In this document: one piece after another, positions 49,345-59,516 of the stretch | Layout: every line of letters starts with the position of its first letter | Position numbering within the stretch: the stretch's first letter is position 1 | Assembly (NCBI RefSeq): GCF_029589495.1 | Contig: NZ_JAAIVF010000002.1 | Coordinates: 124,001-188,000 of the forward strand | Source: Speluncibacter jeojiensis | Lineage (GTDB): Bacteria; Actinomycetota; Actinomycetes; Mycobacteriales; Mycobacteriaceae | Direction of reading: 5' to 3' | DNA: 64,000 nt | The notes under the pieces: generated by a model | Databases searched by the model: none | What the model saw: only the letters and a program-made list of their open reading frames with translations | Told to the model about the DNA's origin: nothing | Translations under genes and position numbers: made by a program

Positions 49345-50928
49345 GTGAATGGCGCACTGTTGCTGGTTGCCGTCGTCGCCCTGCTGGTCGCCGGCATCGC
49401 GCGGCGCAAGGATCTGCCGGCCCCGCTGCTGCTGGTGCTGGTCGGGCTGGTGGCGGCGGCGATACCGGGGCTGACCGATGTCCGCCTGGACCCCGACGTC
49501 GTGCTGTTCGTGGTGCTGCCGCCGCTGCTGTTCTCGGCCTCGATGGGCAGTTCGGTCATCGGGTTGCGGCAGAACATGCGGTCGGTGGGCCTGCTGGCGG
49601 TGGCGCTGCCGCTGATCACGACCGTCGCGGTCGGCGTCGTGGCGCACCTGCTGGTGCCGGATCTGCCGCTCACGTCGGCGCTGGTGCTCGGCGCGGTGGT
49701 CGCACCCCCGGACGCGGTGTCGGCCACCGCGGTCGGCCAGAAGCTGGGGCTGCCCCGGCGCCTGATGACGCTGCTCAGCGGCGAGAGCCTGCTCAACGAC
49801 GCCACCGCGCTGACCAGCTACAAGGTGGCGGTCGCCGCGGCGATCGGCGTCGGCGCATCGGTGCTCCAGGGGTTGTGGACGTTCGCGGTCGCGGTCGTGG
49901 TGGGCTGCGCCGTCGGTCTGGTCATCGGCTACGTCGTCGACCGTTTGCGTACCCGGCTCGACGATCCGGTGCTCGAGAGCGCGATGGGACTGGTGGTGCC
50001 GTTCGGGGCCTACCTGGCCGCCGAGGAGCTGCACGGGTCCGGGGTGCTGGCGGTGGTCGTCGCGGGACTGCTGATCGGACAGCGGTTCACCGGCGCGGGC
50101 TACGCCACCCGGTTGCAGGACACCGCGGTCTGGCGCGCCGCCGACATCGTGCTCGAGTCGGTCGTGTTCCTGCTGATCGGTCTGCAACTGCGCGGCATCG
50201 TCGAGTCCCTGCGCCACGAGGAGAACGTCTGGCTGCTGATCGGCGTCGGGATCGTACTGGTGGTCACCGTGATCGCGGTGCGCATGGCCGTGGTGATGGG
50301 CGCCGCGCTCGCCCCGCGGGTGTGGTTCGACCGGCGGTCGGCGCCGACCTCCGCGCGGGCCGCACTGGTGGTGTCATGGGCAGGCATGCGCGGCGTCGTC
50401 TCGCTGGCGGCCGCCGCGGCGGTCCCGCTGACCGTGCAGGGCGGCGCGCCGTTCCCGGGACGGGACCAGATCATGTTCCTGACGTTCTTCGTCGTGGTGG
50501 GAACACTGCTGCTGCACGGGCTGACCCTGCCGTGGCTGATCCGCCGCCTGGGCATCCGCAGCGACGAGGCGAAGATCGACGCGGTCGCCGAGGCCGCGGC
50601 CAGGCAGCGCGCGGGTCAGGCGGCCATCACCCGCCTCGACGAGATCGTCGCCGAGACGCCGCCGGACGACAGTCGCGTCCGCGCGGCGGAGTTCTTGCGG
50701 CACTGGGCAGAACATCGCAAGAACGAGGCGTGGGAGCGGCTCGGCAGAGGTGGCGACGAACTCGGTGAGGCGCCGTCGGAGGCGTTCCGGAACTTGCGGC
50801 GCGAGATGCTCGGCGCCGAGCGCGTCGTCTATGTGTCCGAACGCGACGCGGGCCGAATCGACGACGAGGTGCTCAAGCGCGTGCAGCACGATCTCGATCT
50901 GGAAGAGGCGATGCTGGACCGCGACTGA
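49345..50928 (+). CDS. Na+/H+ antiporter, CPA1 (NhaP) family
   Basis: About 527 residues: roughly twelve transmembrane segments (up to about residue 400), then a soluble C-terminal tail of about 125 residues rich in charged helices. The ion-binding core is visible as VVAPPDAVSATAV (Asp), GESLLNDATAL (Asn-Asp) and WAGMRGVVSLAAA (Arg). Exchanges sodium or potassium for protons. GTG 49345 is chosen because GGAAGGAG lies upstream; the longer frame starts in the neighbouring zinc-finger gene and is not credible. Confidence 0.92.
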   Translation: MNGALLLVAVVALLVAGIARRKDLPAPLLLVLVGLVAAAIPGLTDVRLDPDVVLFVVLPPLLFSASMGSSVIGLRQNMRSVGLLAVALPLITTVAVGVVAHLLVPDLPLTSALVLGAVVAPPDAVSATAVGQKLGLPRRLMTLLSGESLLNDATALTSYKVAVAAAIGVGASVLQGLWTFAVAVVVGCAVGLVIGYVVDRLRTRLDDPVLESAMGLVVPFGAYLAAEELHGSGVLAVVVAGLLIGQRFTGAGYATRLQDTAVWRAADIVLESVVFLLIGLQLRGIVESLRHEENVWLLIGVGIVLVVTVIAVRMAVVMGAALAPRVWFDRRSAPTSARAALVVSWAGMRGVVSLAAAAAVPLTVQGGAPFPGRDQIMFLTFFVVVGTLLLHGLTLPWLIRRLGIRSDEAKIDAVAEAAARQRAGQAAITRLDEIVAETPPDDSRVRAAEFLRHWAEHRKNEAWERLGRGGDELGEAPSEAFRNLRREMLGAERVVYVSERDAGRIDDEVLKRVQHDLDLEEAMLDRD

Positions 50929-50961
50929 ACCATCCGACGCCGCGACCGGGGGCAGTGACCG

Positions 50962-52419
50962 TCACACGACGAGCGCGGAAGGCGGTTCCGTTCCGGCGTC
51001 GGCACCGAGGGCACGGTACGCCTCGGCGATCGACGGCACCGCCTCCCGCAGTTCGGATTCCTCACGGGTATAGGGCAATCGGATGAACCGCTCGAGCGCA
51101 CCCTCCACGCCGAAGCGCGGTCCCGCCGCGAGCCGGACCCCGAACCGCCCCGCGGTCGCCGCGAGCTTCGAGGAGACCGGCTCGGGCAGCCGGACCCACA
51201 GCGACATGCCGCCCGGACCGGGATCGCATTCCCACCCCGGCAGGTGCTCGCCGAGCGCGTCCAGCAGCGCACGGCGCCGGGCCCGCAACCGGTCGCGACG
51301 CCGGTCGAGCGGCTCCTGCGGGCCGGAGACCAGGTGCGCGGCCGCCAGTTGGTCGACGACGGCGGTGCCCAGATCCATGGCCATCCGGGCGCCGAGCAGG
51401 CGTGTGATGACACCGGCGTCCGCCCGGATCCAGCCGATCCGCAGGCCACCCCAGAACGACTTGGAGGCGGACCCGACGGTGATGACCTCCGCCCGCGACA
51501 AGCCGTGGGCGTGGGCCGCAACGGGTTCCGGCGCACCGTGATCGAGTCCCATCTCGACCATGGTCTCGTCGATCACCAACGTCATGCGCGTCCGGCCGGC
51601 CAGCTCGACCAGCGCGTGGCGGTCCGACGCGCCCAGGCACGCACCCGTCGGGTTCTGGAAGTCCGGAATGAGATACGCCAGGCGCGCATCCGACTGTCGG
51701 GCGGCGGCCCCGAGCGCGTCGAGATCCCACCCACCGACCCCTGCCCGCATCGGCACCGGCAGGAGCCCGCTGCGGCGGATCGCCTCGATGGCGTTCGGGT
51801 AGCTGGGCTGCTCGACGAGCACCCGTTCGCCCGGCATCGCGAGCAACTGCAGGATCAACCGAAATGCCTGCTGCGCACCGGAGGTCACCATGATCTGCTC
51901 CGCAGCAGTCGGCACCCCGCGTTGCCGGTACCGTGCGGCGACCGCCTCGCGCAGCACCGACAGTCCCGCCGGGCTCATGCCATGGGTGGCAAGGTAGGAC
52001 GGCAGGGCACGCACCGCCTCCGCATACGCCTCGCACACCGCCGTGTCCTGACCGTCCATGGCGGCGTAGCTCAGGTCGATCACCGAGTCCTGCGAGTCGT
52101 GCATCATCAGGCCGTTCGAGGAGATCGACGCGGGCAGCGCGACAGTGCTCCTCGACCCCTGCCTGCTCTGCAGGTATCCGGCTTCGCGCAGCATCGCGTA
52201 GGCGGCGGTCACCGTGGTGCGGCTGACCCCCAGCGCCGCGGAGAGGTCACGTTCGCTCGGCAGGCCGACGCCGGTGGGTATCCGGCCGTCGTTGATCAAC
52301 ATCCGCACGGCGTCGGCGAGCAGCCGGTACGCGGGGTCTGCGCCCCGACCCGCGCCCGATGCGCGCCAGTCGCCCAGGTACCTCGTCAGGTTCGTCGCGC
52401 CGACCACTCTCGCCACCAT
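50962..52419 (-). CDS. MocR-type transcriptional regulator (GntR HTH + aminotransferase domain)
   Basis: About 485 residues. The N-terminal part is a GntR winged helix (LPSERDLSAALGVSRTTVTAAYAMLREAGYL, about 55-90). The rest is a class I aminotransferase fold used as a PLP sensor, with DFQNPTG and the PLP lysine Lys320 in GSASKSFWGGLRIGW. Such proteins often control vitamin B6 or amine genes next to them. Here the divergent neighbour 62 bp away is a small membrane protein, not pdx genes. ATG 52419. Confidence 0.9.
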   Translation of the reverse strand: MVARVVGATNLTRYLGDWRASGAGRGADPAYRLLADAVRMLINDGRIPTGVGLPSERDLSAALGVSRTTVTAAYAMLREAGYLQSRQGSRSTVALPASISSNGLMMHDSQDSVIDLSYAAMDGQDTAVCEAYAEAVRALPSYLATHGMSPAGLSVLREAVAARYRQRGVPTAAEQIMVTSGAQQAFRLILQLLAMPGERVLVEQPSYPNAIEAIRRSGLLPVPMRAGVGGWDLDALGAAARQSDARLAYLIPDFQNPTGACLGASDRHALVELAGRTRMTLVIDETMVEMGLDHGAPEPVAAHAHGLSRAEVITVGSASKSFWGGLRIGWIRADAGVITRLLGARMAMDLGTAVVDQLAAAHLVSGPQEPLDRRRDRLRARRRALLDALGEHLPGWECDPGPGGMSLWVRLPEPVSSKLAATAGRFGVRLAAGPRFGVEGALERFIRLPYTREESELREAVPSIAEAYRALGADAGTEPPSALVV

Positions 52420-52480
52420 GCGGTCCAGAGTCCCGAAACTGGCTATTTTTGACAAGGCCACTTCGCGGAACACTGGTCGC

Positions 52481-52675
52481 ATGATCGGATTGCTGGTACT
52501 CCTCGTCGTCGCGTCCGCGACCGCTTCGCTGGCTTTGATAGGCCGACGAATCAACGGCGACCGACCCTTCCACCTGGACCAGTTCCGGCCCGCGGCGCCG
52601 TTGGCAGGAATCTTTGTGGAGCGCGACCGACAGGATCACCGCTCTGGAGGAGCCACTGACAAGCAGTCCAGTTGA
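52481..52675 (+). CDS. Small single-pass membrane protein
   Basis: 64 residues: MIGLLVLLVVASATASLALIG forms one transmembrane segment, followed by a charged cytoplasmic tail with DQFRPAAPLAGIFVERDR. The family is not recognised. It is divergent from the MocR regulator and may be its target. A TTGACA sequence (52449-52454) lies 26 bp upstream, but the -10 region is poor. The reading frame is open upstream into the regulator, which I disregard. Confidence 0.6.
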   Translation: MIGLLVLLVVASATASLALIGRRINGDRPFHLDQFRPAAPLAGIFVERDRQDHRSGGATDKQSS

Positions 52676-52708
52676 TACCAACTGGACTGTCTCGGGCTGG
52701 TGCTCCTC

Positions 52709-55297
52709 TCACTGGGCGATGAAGGCCTGGGCGAGTTCCGCCCGATCCGCCACGTCCAACTTGGTGCACGAGTGGTAGATGTGCCCCTCCACGGTGCGCA
52801 CAGACACCACCAGTCGGTCGGCGATCTCACGGTTCGACATGCCCCGGGCCACCATCGAGGCGATCTCCAACTCCCGCGCCGTCAGCGGCAACGGGTGCTG
52901 CGCCTCGACCAACGCCGGGGTGTTCGCACCCCCGCACCGATCGGTCAACGCCCGCGCCCGCGCAGCCGCTGCCCACTCACGGCGATGCCGGCCGGCACGC
53001 CGGTGGATCACCGCCGCCCGAGCGGCGGTCTCGGCCGCCTCGAGCAACGCGCCACCGGACTCCATCGTCCGCGAGATCGACTCCAGCGCAGCGGCATCGG
53101 AAGCCTCGACGGCGCGGGCATGGGCGACGACGAGCCGCGCGTACTCGACGTCCAGTCCGGCAGCCAGCCGCGCCAGCCTCCCCGCGGCGGCGCGGTCGCC
53201 GAACCGCACCGCCAGATGCGCCGCCAGCACCGCCACCGCCCGCTGCCCCGCCCGATCCGCGACCTCCGCCGCCCCGCGGGCTGCCTCGACCGCGGCCGCC
53301 ACGTTGCCGCGCGCCGCGTACACCCACGCCTGCGCCACCGCCAGTTCCGGCGCGAACAACTGCGTGCTCTCCCCCTCCAACTCGCGGGCGCGGGCGAGCG
53401 CGCGTTCGGCCTCATCGACCCGGCCGGTCGCCGCGTAGGCCTGGCACAGTCCGACCGTCGCCTCGAATTCCCACGAGAAGCCGGCCCCTGCCAGTGCCGC
53501 GGCAGACTGGCGCAACTCGTCCAATGCCAGATCCAGCTTCCCGTGCCGCATCGCGACCAGGCCCAACTGGACGCCACCGAGTGCCCGTGCCGGCTGCTGC
53601 TGCTCGGCGCCCTCGACGATGTCGCGCGCGAGCCGTTCGGCGCCGGGCAGATCGAACCGCATGATCCGGGTGAGGATCTGCGCCCGCGCCACGCCGAGGC
53701 GGATGTAGCCGTAGTCGGAGCCGATCACCTGCTCGATCCCGTTGCGTGCCACAGCGTCCACCTCCTCGAAGTGTCCGGTGCGAGCGCCGGCCAGCACCAG
53801 GCCGACGAGCGCCCACAGCCGCGCGGTCCGGCCGCTCTGCGAGTCGAGCACCTCACCCGCCAGCTCGATCGCGCGGACCGGAGCGCCGGTGTGCAGCACG
53901 AACATCGACGACACCGCCCGTGTCACGTCGATGGCGGATCCGGACGTGAGGGTGGCGCGTACCTGGTTGAGGATGGCGTCCGCCTCGCCCACCCGGCCGA
54001 GCATCCAGAAGAGGTTGCCGACGCGCGGCAGCAGCCACGCGACACGCTGGTTCTCGGGCAGCGATTCCCAGTCGACCGCGGCGAGCAGCTGCTCAGCCTC
54101 ATCCGCCCGCCCTTGCCAGACCAACGAATTCGCCAGCAGTGGAACGGCTTCGAATCCGGCGTCCGCGTCCATGGCGGCGCGGGCGAGACGCTCGGCGAGT
54201 TCCAGCTCGCCCAGCCGCAGGGCGTCCCGTGCCGCCGACAGCATCTCGTCGGTGTGCGGCGGCGTGTCGCTGTCGAGCGCCAACGCCGCCAATTGCAGTC
54301 GGTCGCTGACACGCGTCGAGCCGGCGGCGGCCAGCCGTCCCACCAGCTCTCCGCGCAGGCGACGGGCCGCGGCCGCCCCGAGCCGTGCGCGCGCCACCTC
54401 GCCGTACATCGGGTGCGCCGGCGCCACCACCGGCCCGCCCGCGCCCGCCCGCAACGCCACGAGATCCGCACGTTCGACCGCCTCGACCGCTTCCCGCCCG
54501 GCCAGCGCGACGGCCGCCGGCAGCGGAAGGGGGTCGTGCAGGGCGACCAGGTCCACGACCCGCCGCTGCGGCGCGGTCAGGGCGTCGAGTCGACCGCCGA
54601 CCAGCGCGCCGAGTTGCGGCGTGATCACCGGTTGCCCGCGTAACTGCCAGACGCCGCCCACCTCAGCCAGCCGCCCGGCCCGCAGCGCGCCCTCGATCAG
54701 CTGGCGCAGGTAGAGCGGATTGCCGCCGGCAAGCCGGTGGATCCGGTCCACCGTGATGTCCTCGAGGTCGCCGCCGAGGACCGCCTCGAGCAACTGTCGG
54801 GTCTGCCCGGCATCGAACGGGGCGAGGTCGATCCTTGTGAGCAACTGGTCCTTCCACAGCGCGGTGACCGCGTCCGGGGCCGTCGCACTCCACGGGACCG
54901 TCGCCACCAGGCGCACCGACCGGGTCGCGGCCAGTTGGTGCAACAGGGTGGCGGACAGCCGGTCCAGCAGGTGCGCATCATCGACGCCGATCGCCATCGG
55001 CCCGCCCCCGACCAGAGCGGTGCGCGCCGCGCGCAGCACCGCGGCCGGTTCGAGCCCCGGCGGCGGCTCGACGAGATGCGCGAAGGCGCCGAGCGGGACC
55101 GAGCCCGCCGAAGCCGTCCCGGCGACCCACGCGGACCGTCCCGTCCACGCCTGCACCACGGCACGCGCCAGGGTCGTCTTCCCCACCCCGGCGGCGCCGG
55201 CCAGCACCACCCCGCACGGCCCATCCGTGGCGTCGAGAATGGCGCTGACCTGCTCGAATTGCGCCGCTCGGCCCACGGTCGGCCACCGATCGACCAT
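52709..55297 (-). CDS. Large LuxR-type ATPase regulator (LAL family)
   Basis: About 862 residues. N-terminal AAA-type ATPase with Walker A GAAGVGKTT (about 34-42) and Walker B MAIGVDDAHLLD; a long helical TPR-like middle region with repeated Ala/Leu-rich units; and a C-terminal LuxR helix-turn-helix: LTARELEIASMVARGMSNREIADRLVVSVRTVEGHIYH. LAL regulators such as MalT respond to small ligands. The target is not clear: the neighbours are an unrelated membrane gene and an unknown Cys-rich protein. ATG 55297 is chosen over the GTG two codons earlier because a -10 box lies 7 nt before it. Confidence 0.9.
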   Translation of the reverse strand: MVDRWPTVGRAAQFEQVSAILDATDGPCGVVLAGAAGVGKTTLARAVVQAWTGRSAWVAGTASAGSVPLGAFAHLVEPPPGLEPAAVLRAARTALVGGGPMAIGVDDAHLLDRLSATLLHQLAATRSVRLVATVPWSATAPDAVTALWKDQLLTRIDLAPFDAGQTRQLLEAVLGGDLEDITVDRIHRLAGGNPLYLRQLIEGALRAGRLAEVGGVWQLRGQPVITPQLGALVGGRLDALTAPQRRVVDLVALHDPLPLPAAVALAGREAVEAVERADLVALRAGAGGPVVAPAHPMYGEVARARLGAAAARRLRGELVGRLAAAGSTRVSDRLQLAALALDSDTPPHTDEMLSAARDALRLGELELAERLARAAMDADAGFEAVPLLANSLVWQGRADEAEQLLAAVDWESLPENQRVAWLLPRVGNLFWMLGRVGEADAILNQVRATLTSGSAIDVTRAVSSMFVLHTGAPVRAIELAGEVLDSQSGRTARLWALVGLVLAGARTGHFEEVDAVARNGIEQVIGSDYGYIRLGVARAQILTRIMRFDLPGAERLARDIVEGAEQQQPARALGGVQLGLVAMRHGKLDLALDELRQSAAALAGAGFSWEFEATVGLCQAYAATGRVDEAERALARARELEGESTQLFAPELAVAQAWVYAARGNVAAAVEAARGAAEVADRAGQRAVAVLAAHLAVRFGDRAAAGRLARLAAGLDVEYARLVVAHARAVEASDAAALESISRTMESGGALLEAAETAARAAVIHRRAGRHRREWAAAARARALTDRCGGANTPALVEAQHPLPLTARELEIASMVARGMSNREIADRLVVSVRTVEGHIYHSCTKLDVADRAELAQAFIAQ

Positions 55298-55304
55298 GAT
55301 CACG

Positions 55305-55310
55305 ATTCTA
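55305..55310 (-). promoter_or_regulatory. -10 box for the LAL regulator, leaderless type
   Basis: On the minus strand TAGAAT is followed by seven bases and the ATG at 55297. Confidence 0.45.
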
Positions 55311-55393
55311 GGTCCGGGCCGGGCTCCCGCCGTCGCCTTCGCACGAATCGACGCTCCGGCGCAGGTGGCCGGGCGCGCGGTGGGTGGGACAGG

Positions 55394-55891
55394 TCAACCC
55401 GGCGGCGGCCCCGGACTCGGCTCGGTCGCGGCCAGGCACAACCGGTCGGCCGCGTCGAGCATCGCGCTGCGCAGGGACCCCTCGGCGAGCCGCGAGGCAT
55501 AGCCGGCGATCGTCAGCGCGCCCGCGGCGTACATCGACCGCTCGTGCCACGGCTGCGGATCCGCGCCGTCGAGCAGGTCGGCCACCGACGGCGACGAGAC
55601 CAGGCAGGCCCCCGAGACGCAACAGTCCGGCAGTCGGGCGCGAATCCCCCCGCCGCCCTCGCACCACCGGATCACGCTCGACTCGAGTGTCTCGCGCCCG
55701 CTGTGCCGCGCCGCCTCCTCGGCGACCGCGCGCGCCGCGACCTCTCGCCCGACCAGTGCCCCCAGCCGGGCCCAGCTGTCCGCGCACGGCCCCTTGATCT
55801 CACACGGGCGAGCGCCCTCCCGCGCGACATCCCACATCCGGGGATCGAGGCGGGCCAAGATTTCCAGGAGATGGATGCGCGGCGTGTCCAT
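55394..55891 (-). CDS. Unknown protein with clustered cysteines
   Basis: About 165 residues, no family recognised. Seven Cys (30, 36, 77, 90, 91, 96, 152) include CEIKGPC and DCCVSGAC, so metal or cluster binding is possible. Most of the rest is helical. GAGGAG lies 3-9 nt before ATG 55891, and codon use is normal for the window. The LAL regulator gene begins 97 bp downstream on the same strand. A palindromic repeat lies 80 bp upstream. Nothing indicates a specific function. Confidence 0.6.
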   Translation of the reverse strand: MDTPRIHLLEILARLDPRMWDVAREGARPCEIKGPCADSWARLGALVGREVAARAVAEEAARHSGRETLESSVIRWCEGGGGIRARLPDCCVSGACLVSSPSVADLLDGADPQPWHERSMYAAGALTIAGYASRLAEGSLRSAMLDAADRLCLAATEPSPGPPPG

Positions 55892-55969
55892 GGACTCCTC
55901 TCCGCCGGCCGCGGCACGCGCCCGACGAGTCCTCGTCACCCATGGTGCGCGCCGGCGCACTCCGGCGTC

Positions 55970-55987
55970 ATGCGTAGTGGACTACGC
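55970..55987. repeat. Palindromic element, copy 1
   Basis: ATGCGTAGTGGACTACGC contains a palindrome with 7-bp arms, GCGTAGT-GG-ACTACGC. The same 18 bases occur in reverse at 58287-58304, on the other side of purA and its neighbour. Related short inverted repeats (ACTTCGCA ... TGCGAAGT, about 56083-56111) and a further TGCGAAGT near 56123 follow in the same intergenic stretch. Confidence 0.7.
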
Positions 55988-56159
55988 ACTCGGCCGCGGG
56001 GTCGGCGAGGGAACCAGGCGCAGCGGACTACCAGGCGCTCGGTCGCGCGACGAAGAGCGCGACCTCGCATGGCGACGGTGTACTTCGCACAGGCCCGGGC
56101 CCATGCGAAGTGTTGCCGCGGTATGCGAAGTCGCGCGGGCGCGGGTGAGGTGCGAGCCC

Positions 56160-57578
<1,419 letters not shown>

Positions 57579-57596
57579 CTAGTGCAGGAGCGGCTC

Positions 57597-58238
57597 GTGA
57601 CCACCTTCGTCCTGGTTTGTGGGATCGGATCGACCCCGCCGGAGTTGTCCGCGCTGCCGTCGTCGCAGGTCGGCGAGATCCCCACCCAGACCCAGATCGA
57701 CGCCTCACTCGACGGGTGCCGACGGCTCGTGGTCGTCGGTCAGGACGCGGCGCTGGCCGCCGCACTGACCCGTCTGATGCGCACCGAACGACTCGACGTC
57801 GAACTCGCCTACGTCAGTGCGGAGAAGTCCCCCGCGACCCGCGCCTACCGCCTTCCGACCGGGTCAAGAGCCGCCCGGCGGGCCCTGGACGGCGCGGCGA
57901 CCGCGCTCCCGCTGATGCGCGACGACCTCGGCGCGGCGCTGATCGGTTCGGCGACCCTGACCGGACCGGGAGGGGCCGAGTTGACCGGCGAGACCTACGT
58001 CGACGACCACGTCCTGTTCAGCGGGAACTGCCGCGGTGTCGAGATCCGGCCCACGCCGCAGGAACCGGGACTGCGGGCGGCCCGGCTCGGCGGCCTGCGC
58101 CGGCGCTGGTTCAGCGGTCGCGCCGCGCAGACCGGGGCGGTCGCCGCCCACCTGGTCCGCGACGGCGTGTCCGAGACTCGGGAGCTGACCCGCTCGACCT
58201 TCTACCGGCACGTCCAGGATTGGCTGCTGGTCCGCTGA
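57597..58238 (+). CDS. Conserved actinobacterial protein next to purA (Rv0358-like)
   Basis: About 213 residues; I know no function for the family. It begins VTTFVLVCGIGSTPPELSALP and contains CRRLVVVGQDAALAAALTRLMRTERLDVELAYV, followed by RAARRALDGAATALPLMRDDLGAALIGSATLTGPGGAELTGETYVDD. These read like an alpha/beta fold. The second part (about 130-160) resembles a nucleotide-binding or kinase-type beta sheet, as in diacylglycerol-kinase-like proteins, but this is weak. GTG 57597 has CAGGAG 7 nt upstream. In M. tuberculosis it also sits divergently beside purA. Confidence 0.75.
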   Translation: MTTFVLVCGIGSTPPELSALPSSQVGEIPTQTQIDASLDGCRRLVVVGQDAALAAALTRLMRTERLDVELAYVSAEKSPATRAYRLPTGSRAARRALDGAATALPLMRDDLGAALIGSATLTGPGGAELTGETYVDDHVLFSGNCRGVEIRPTPQEPGLRAARLGGLRRRWFSGRAAQTGAVAAHLVRDGVSETRELTRSTFYRHVQDWLLVR

Positions 58239-58273
58239 CCTCTGGTCTGCTGACCCCTGGTCCACTGACCTCC
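58229..58273. repeat. 15-bp tandem repeat across the stop codon
   Basis: Three units, GGTCCGCTGACCTCT, GGTCTGCTGACCCCT and GGTCCACTGACCTCC, follow one another, and a fourth starts and then diverges at 58274. The stop TGA of the preceding gene lies in the first unit and recurs in frame in each unit. Confidence 0.75.
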
Positions 58274-58286
58274 GGTCCGCGAATCC

Positions 58287-58304
58287 GCGTAGTCCACTAC
58301 GCAT
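58287..58304. repeat. Palindromic element, copy 2
   Basis: GCGTAGTCCACTACGCAT is the exact reverse complement of the 18 bases at 55970-55987. It lies 48 bp after the stop of the Rv0358-like gene. Confidence 0.7.
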
Positions 58305-58530
58305 GTGTCCGCCAAGATCGGCTCCTACTATGGGTGTCGACGGCGAACACGGCCCAGGCCGCTCACCCGCTGTCGACATTCGTGGTCGTTCCTCAGGGGA
58401 GGAGTGGGCGCGAAGGCCAGTCGAGGAGAGGGGGCCGGGTGGCCACCGGACCTGCCCGCCGGTCACCACCCGTACCCCGGCCAGGGCCGACAGCGACGGC
58501 CCGGCCGGGACTCGAGGGGGGCACAGACGA

Positions 58531-58560
58531 CCGGGCCGCGGACCAGACCCCGCGGCCCGG
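58531..58560 (+). terminator. GC-rich stem-loop
   Basis: CCGGGCCGCGG (58531-58541) pairs with CCGCGGCCCGG (58550-58560) around an 8-nt loop. It is about 290 bp after the preceding gene and 108 bp before the next, so a terminator or a leader structure are both possible. Confidence 0.5.
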
Positions 58561-58667
58561 TTACCTGTCTGAGCACGGCCTGCCAGAGCTTCTCCGCCAC
58601 CTGCCCGGCTCGTCCCGACGCTGTGGTTCGGCTCGCGAACCTGCCGTCCGACTACGCTGAACCGGCC

Positions 58668-59453
58668 ATGGCCATACCGATCTCCCGCGCCCGCGGGCCC
58701 CGTGTCCTGCCCAGCCCGGTGTTCCTCGCACTGGTGGTGCTCACCGTCGTCGGCGGCGTCGTCGCGTGGACGTCCGACCAGAACCTCACCACCGGACGGA
58801 TCGGTGTGTTCATCCTGGTCGTCGGCGGCTGGGTGGTCAGCCTGTGCCTGCACGAGTTCGCCCACGCCTACACCGCGTACCGCGCCGGCGACCGCGAGGT
58901 CGAGGCCCGCGGGTACCTGACGCTCAACCCGCTCAAGTACAGCCATCCGGTGTTGTCGGTGGTGCTGCCGCTGATCTTCATCGCGCTCGGCGGCATCGGT
59001 CTGCCCGGCGGCGCGGTCTACCTCGACACGAACCGCTTCCCGCCGAAGATCCGGCGCCGGATCGCGCTCGCCGGCCCGCTGACCAATCTGGTGTGCGCGA
59101 TCGTGCTGCTCGCCGCCGTGCGCACCCTCGGCGTCGACAGCAGCCACCGCTACTTCTGGTACGGCCTGAGTTTCCTGGCGTTCCTGCAGGTGATGGCGAC
59201 GGTCCTGAACCTGCTGCCGATCCCCGGACTCGACGGATACGCGCTGCTCGAACCGCACCTGAGCGCGAACACCCGCCGGTCACTGGCACAGGTGGCGCCG
59301 TTCGGGATGCTCGCGGTGTTCGCGCTGCTGACCCTGCCGGTGCTGAACACCGCGTTCTTCAACCTCATCTACTGGCTGTTCGAGTTGTCCGGCGTCCCGC
59401 GGGTGTTCTCCGCCTTCGGCTACCTGCTGATGCGGTTCTGGGTCCACATATGA
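58668..59453 (+). CDS. M50-type membrane metallopeptidase (Rv0359-like)
   Basis: About 261 residues with about six transmembrane segments. The zinc-binding motif is CLHEFAHAYTAYRAGD (HEFAH) in the second or third segment, and the third ligand lies in NLLPIPGLDGYALLEPHL (N-x-x-P-x-x-x-L-D-G). This is the site-2-protease fold; such enzymes cut membrane proteins within the bilayer, for example anti-sigma factors. The short form without PDZ domains is common. The substrate is not visible. Close to purA and its neighbour as in M. tuberculosis. ATG 58668. Confidence 0.88.
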   Translation: MAIPISRARGPRVLPSPVFLALVVLTVVGGVVAWTSDQNLTTGRIGVFILVVGGWVVSLCLHEFAHAYTAYRAGDREVEARGYLTLNPLKYSHPVLSVVLPLIFIALGGIGLPGGAVYLDTNRFPPKIRRRIALAGPLTNLVCAIVLLAAVRTLGVDSSHRYFWYGLSFLAFLQVMATVLNLLPIPGLDGYALLEPHLSANTRRSLAQVAPFGMLAVFALLTLPVLNTAFFNLIYWLFELSGVPRVFSAFGYLLMRFWVHI

Positions 59454-59516
59454 TCGACGACGCCCGCGTGGGTGCGGGGCGGTGCATCGCCGGGTCCTGA
59501 GCACCTCGAACAGCAC

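Larger units (their letters stand above)
58239..58667. other. 429-bp intergenic region before the M50 peptidase gene
   Basis: No gene is supported on either strand. It holds the rest of the tandem repeat, the second palindromic element and a strong hairpin (58531-58560). The last 20 bp contain a TACGCT -10 box (58653-58658) 9 nt before the peptidase ATG. Confidence 0.5.

Noticed and set aside
52700-54643. Long open frame of about 650 codons on the plus strand opposite the LAL regulator
   Set aside because: The encoded protein is Arg/His/Gln-rich and has no motif; the minus strand has a complete regulator with ATPase and LuxR domains.
58229-58273. Tandem repeats as a CRISPR array
   Set aside because: Units are 15 bp, directly adjacent and without spacers; no cas genes.
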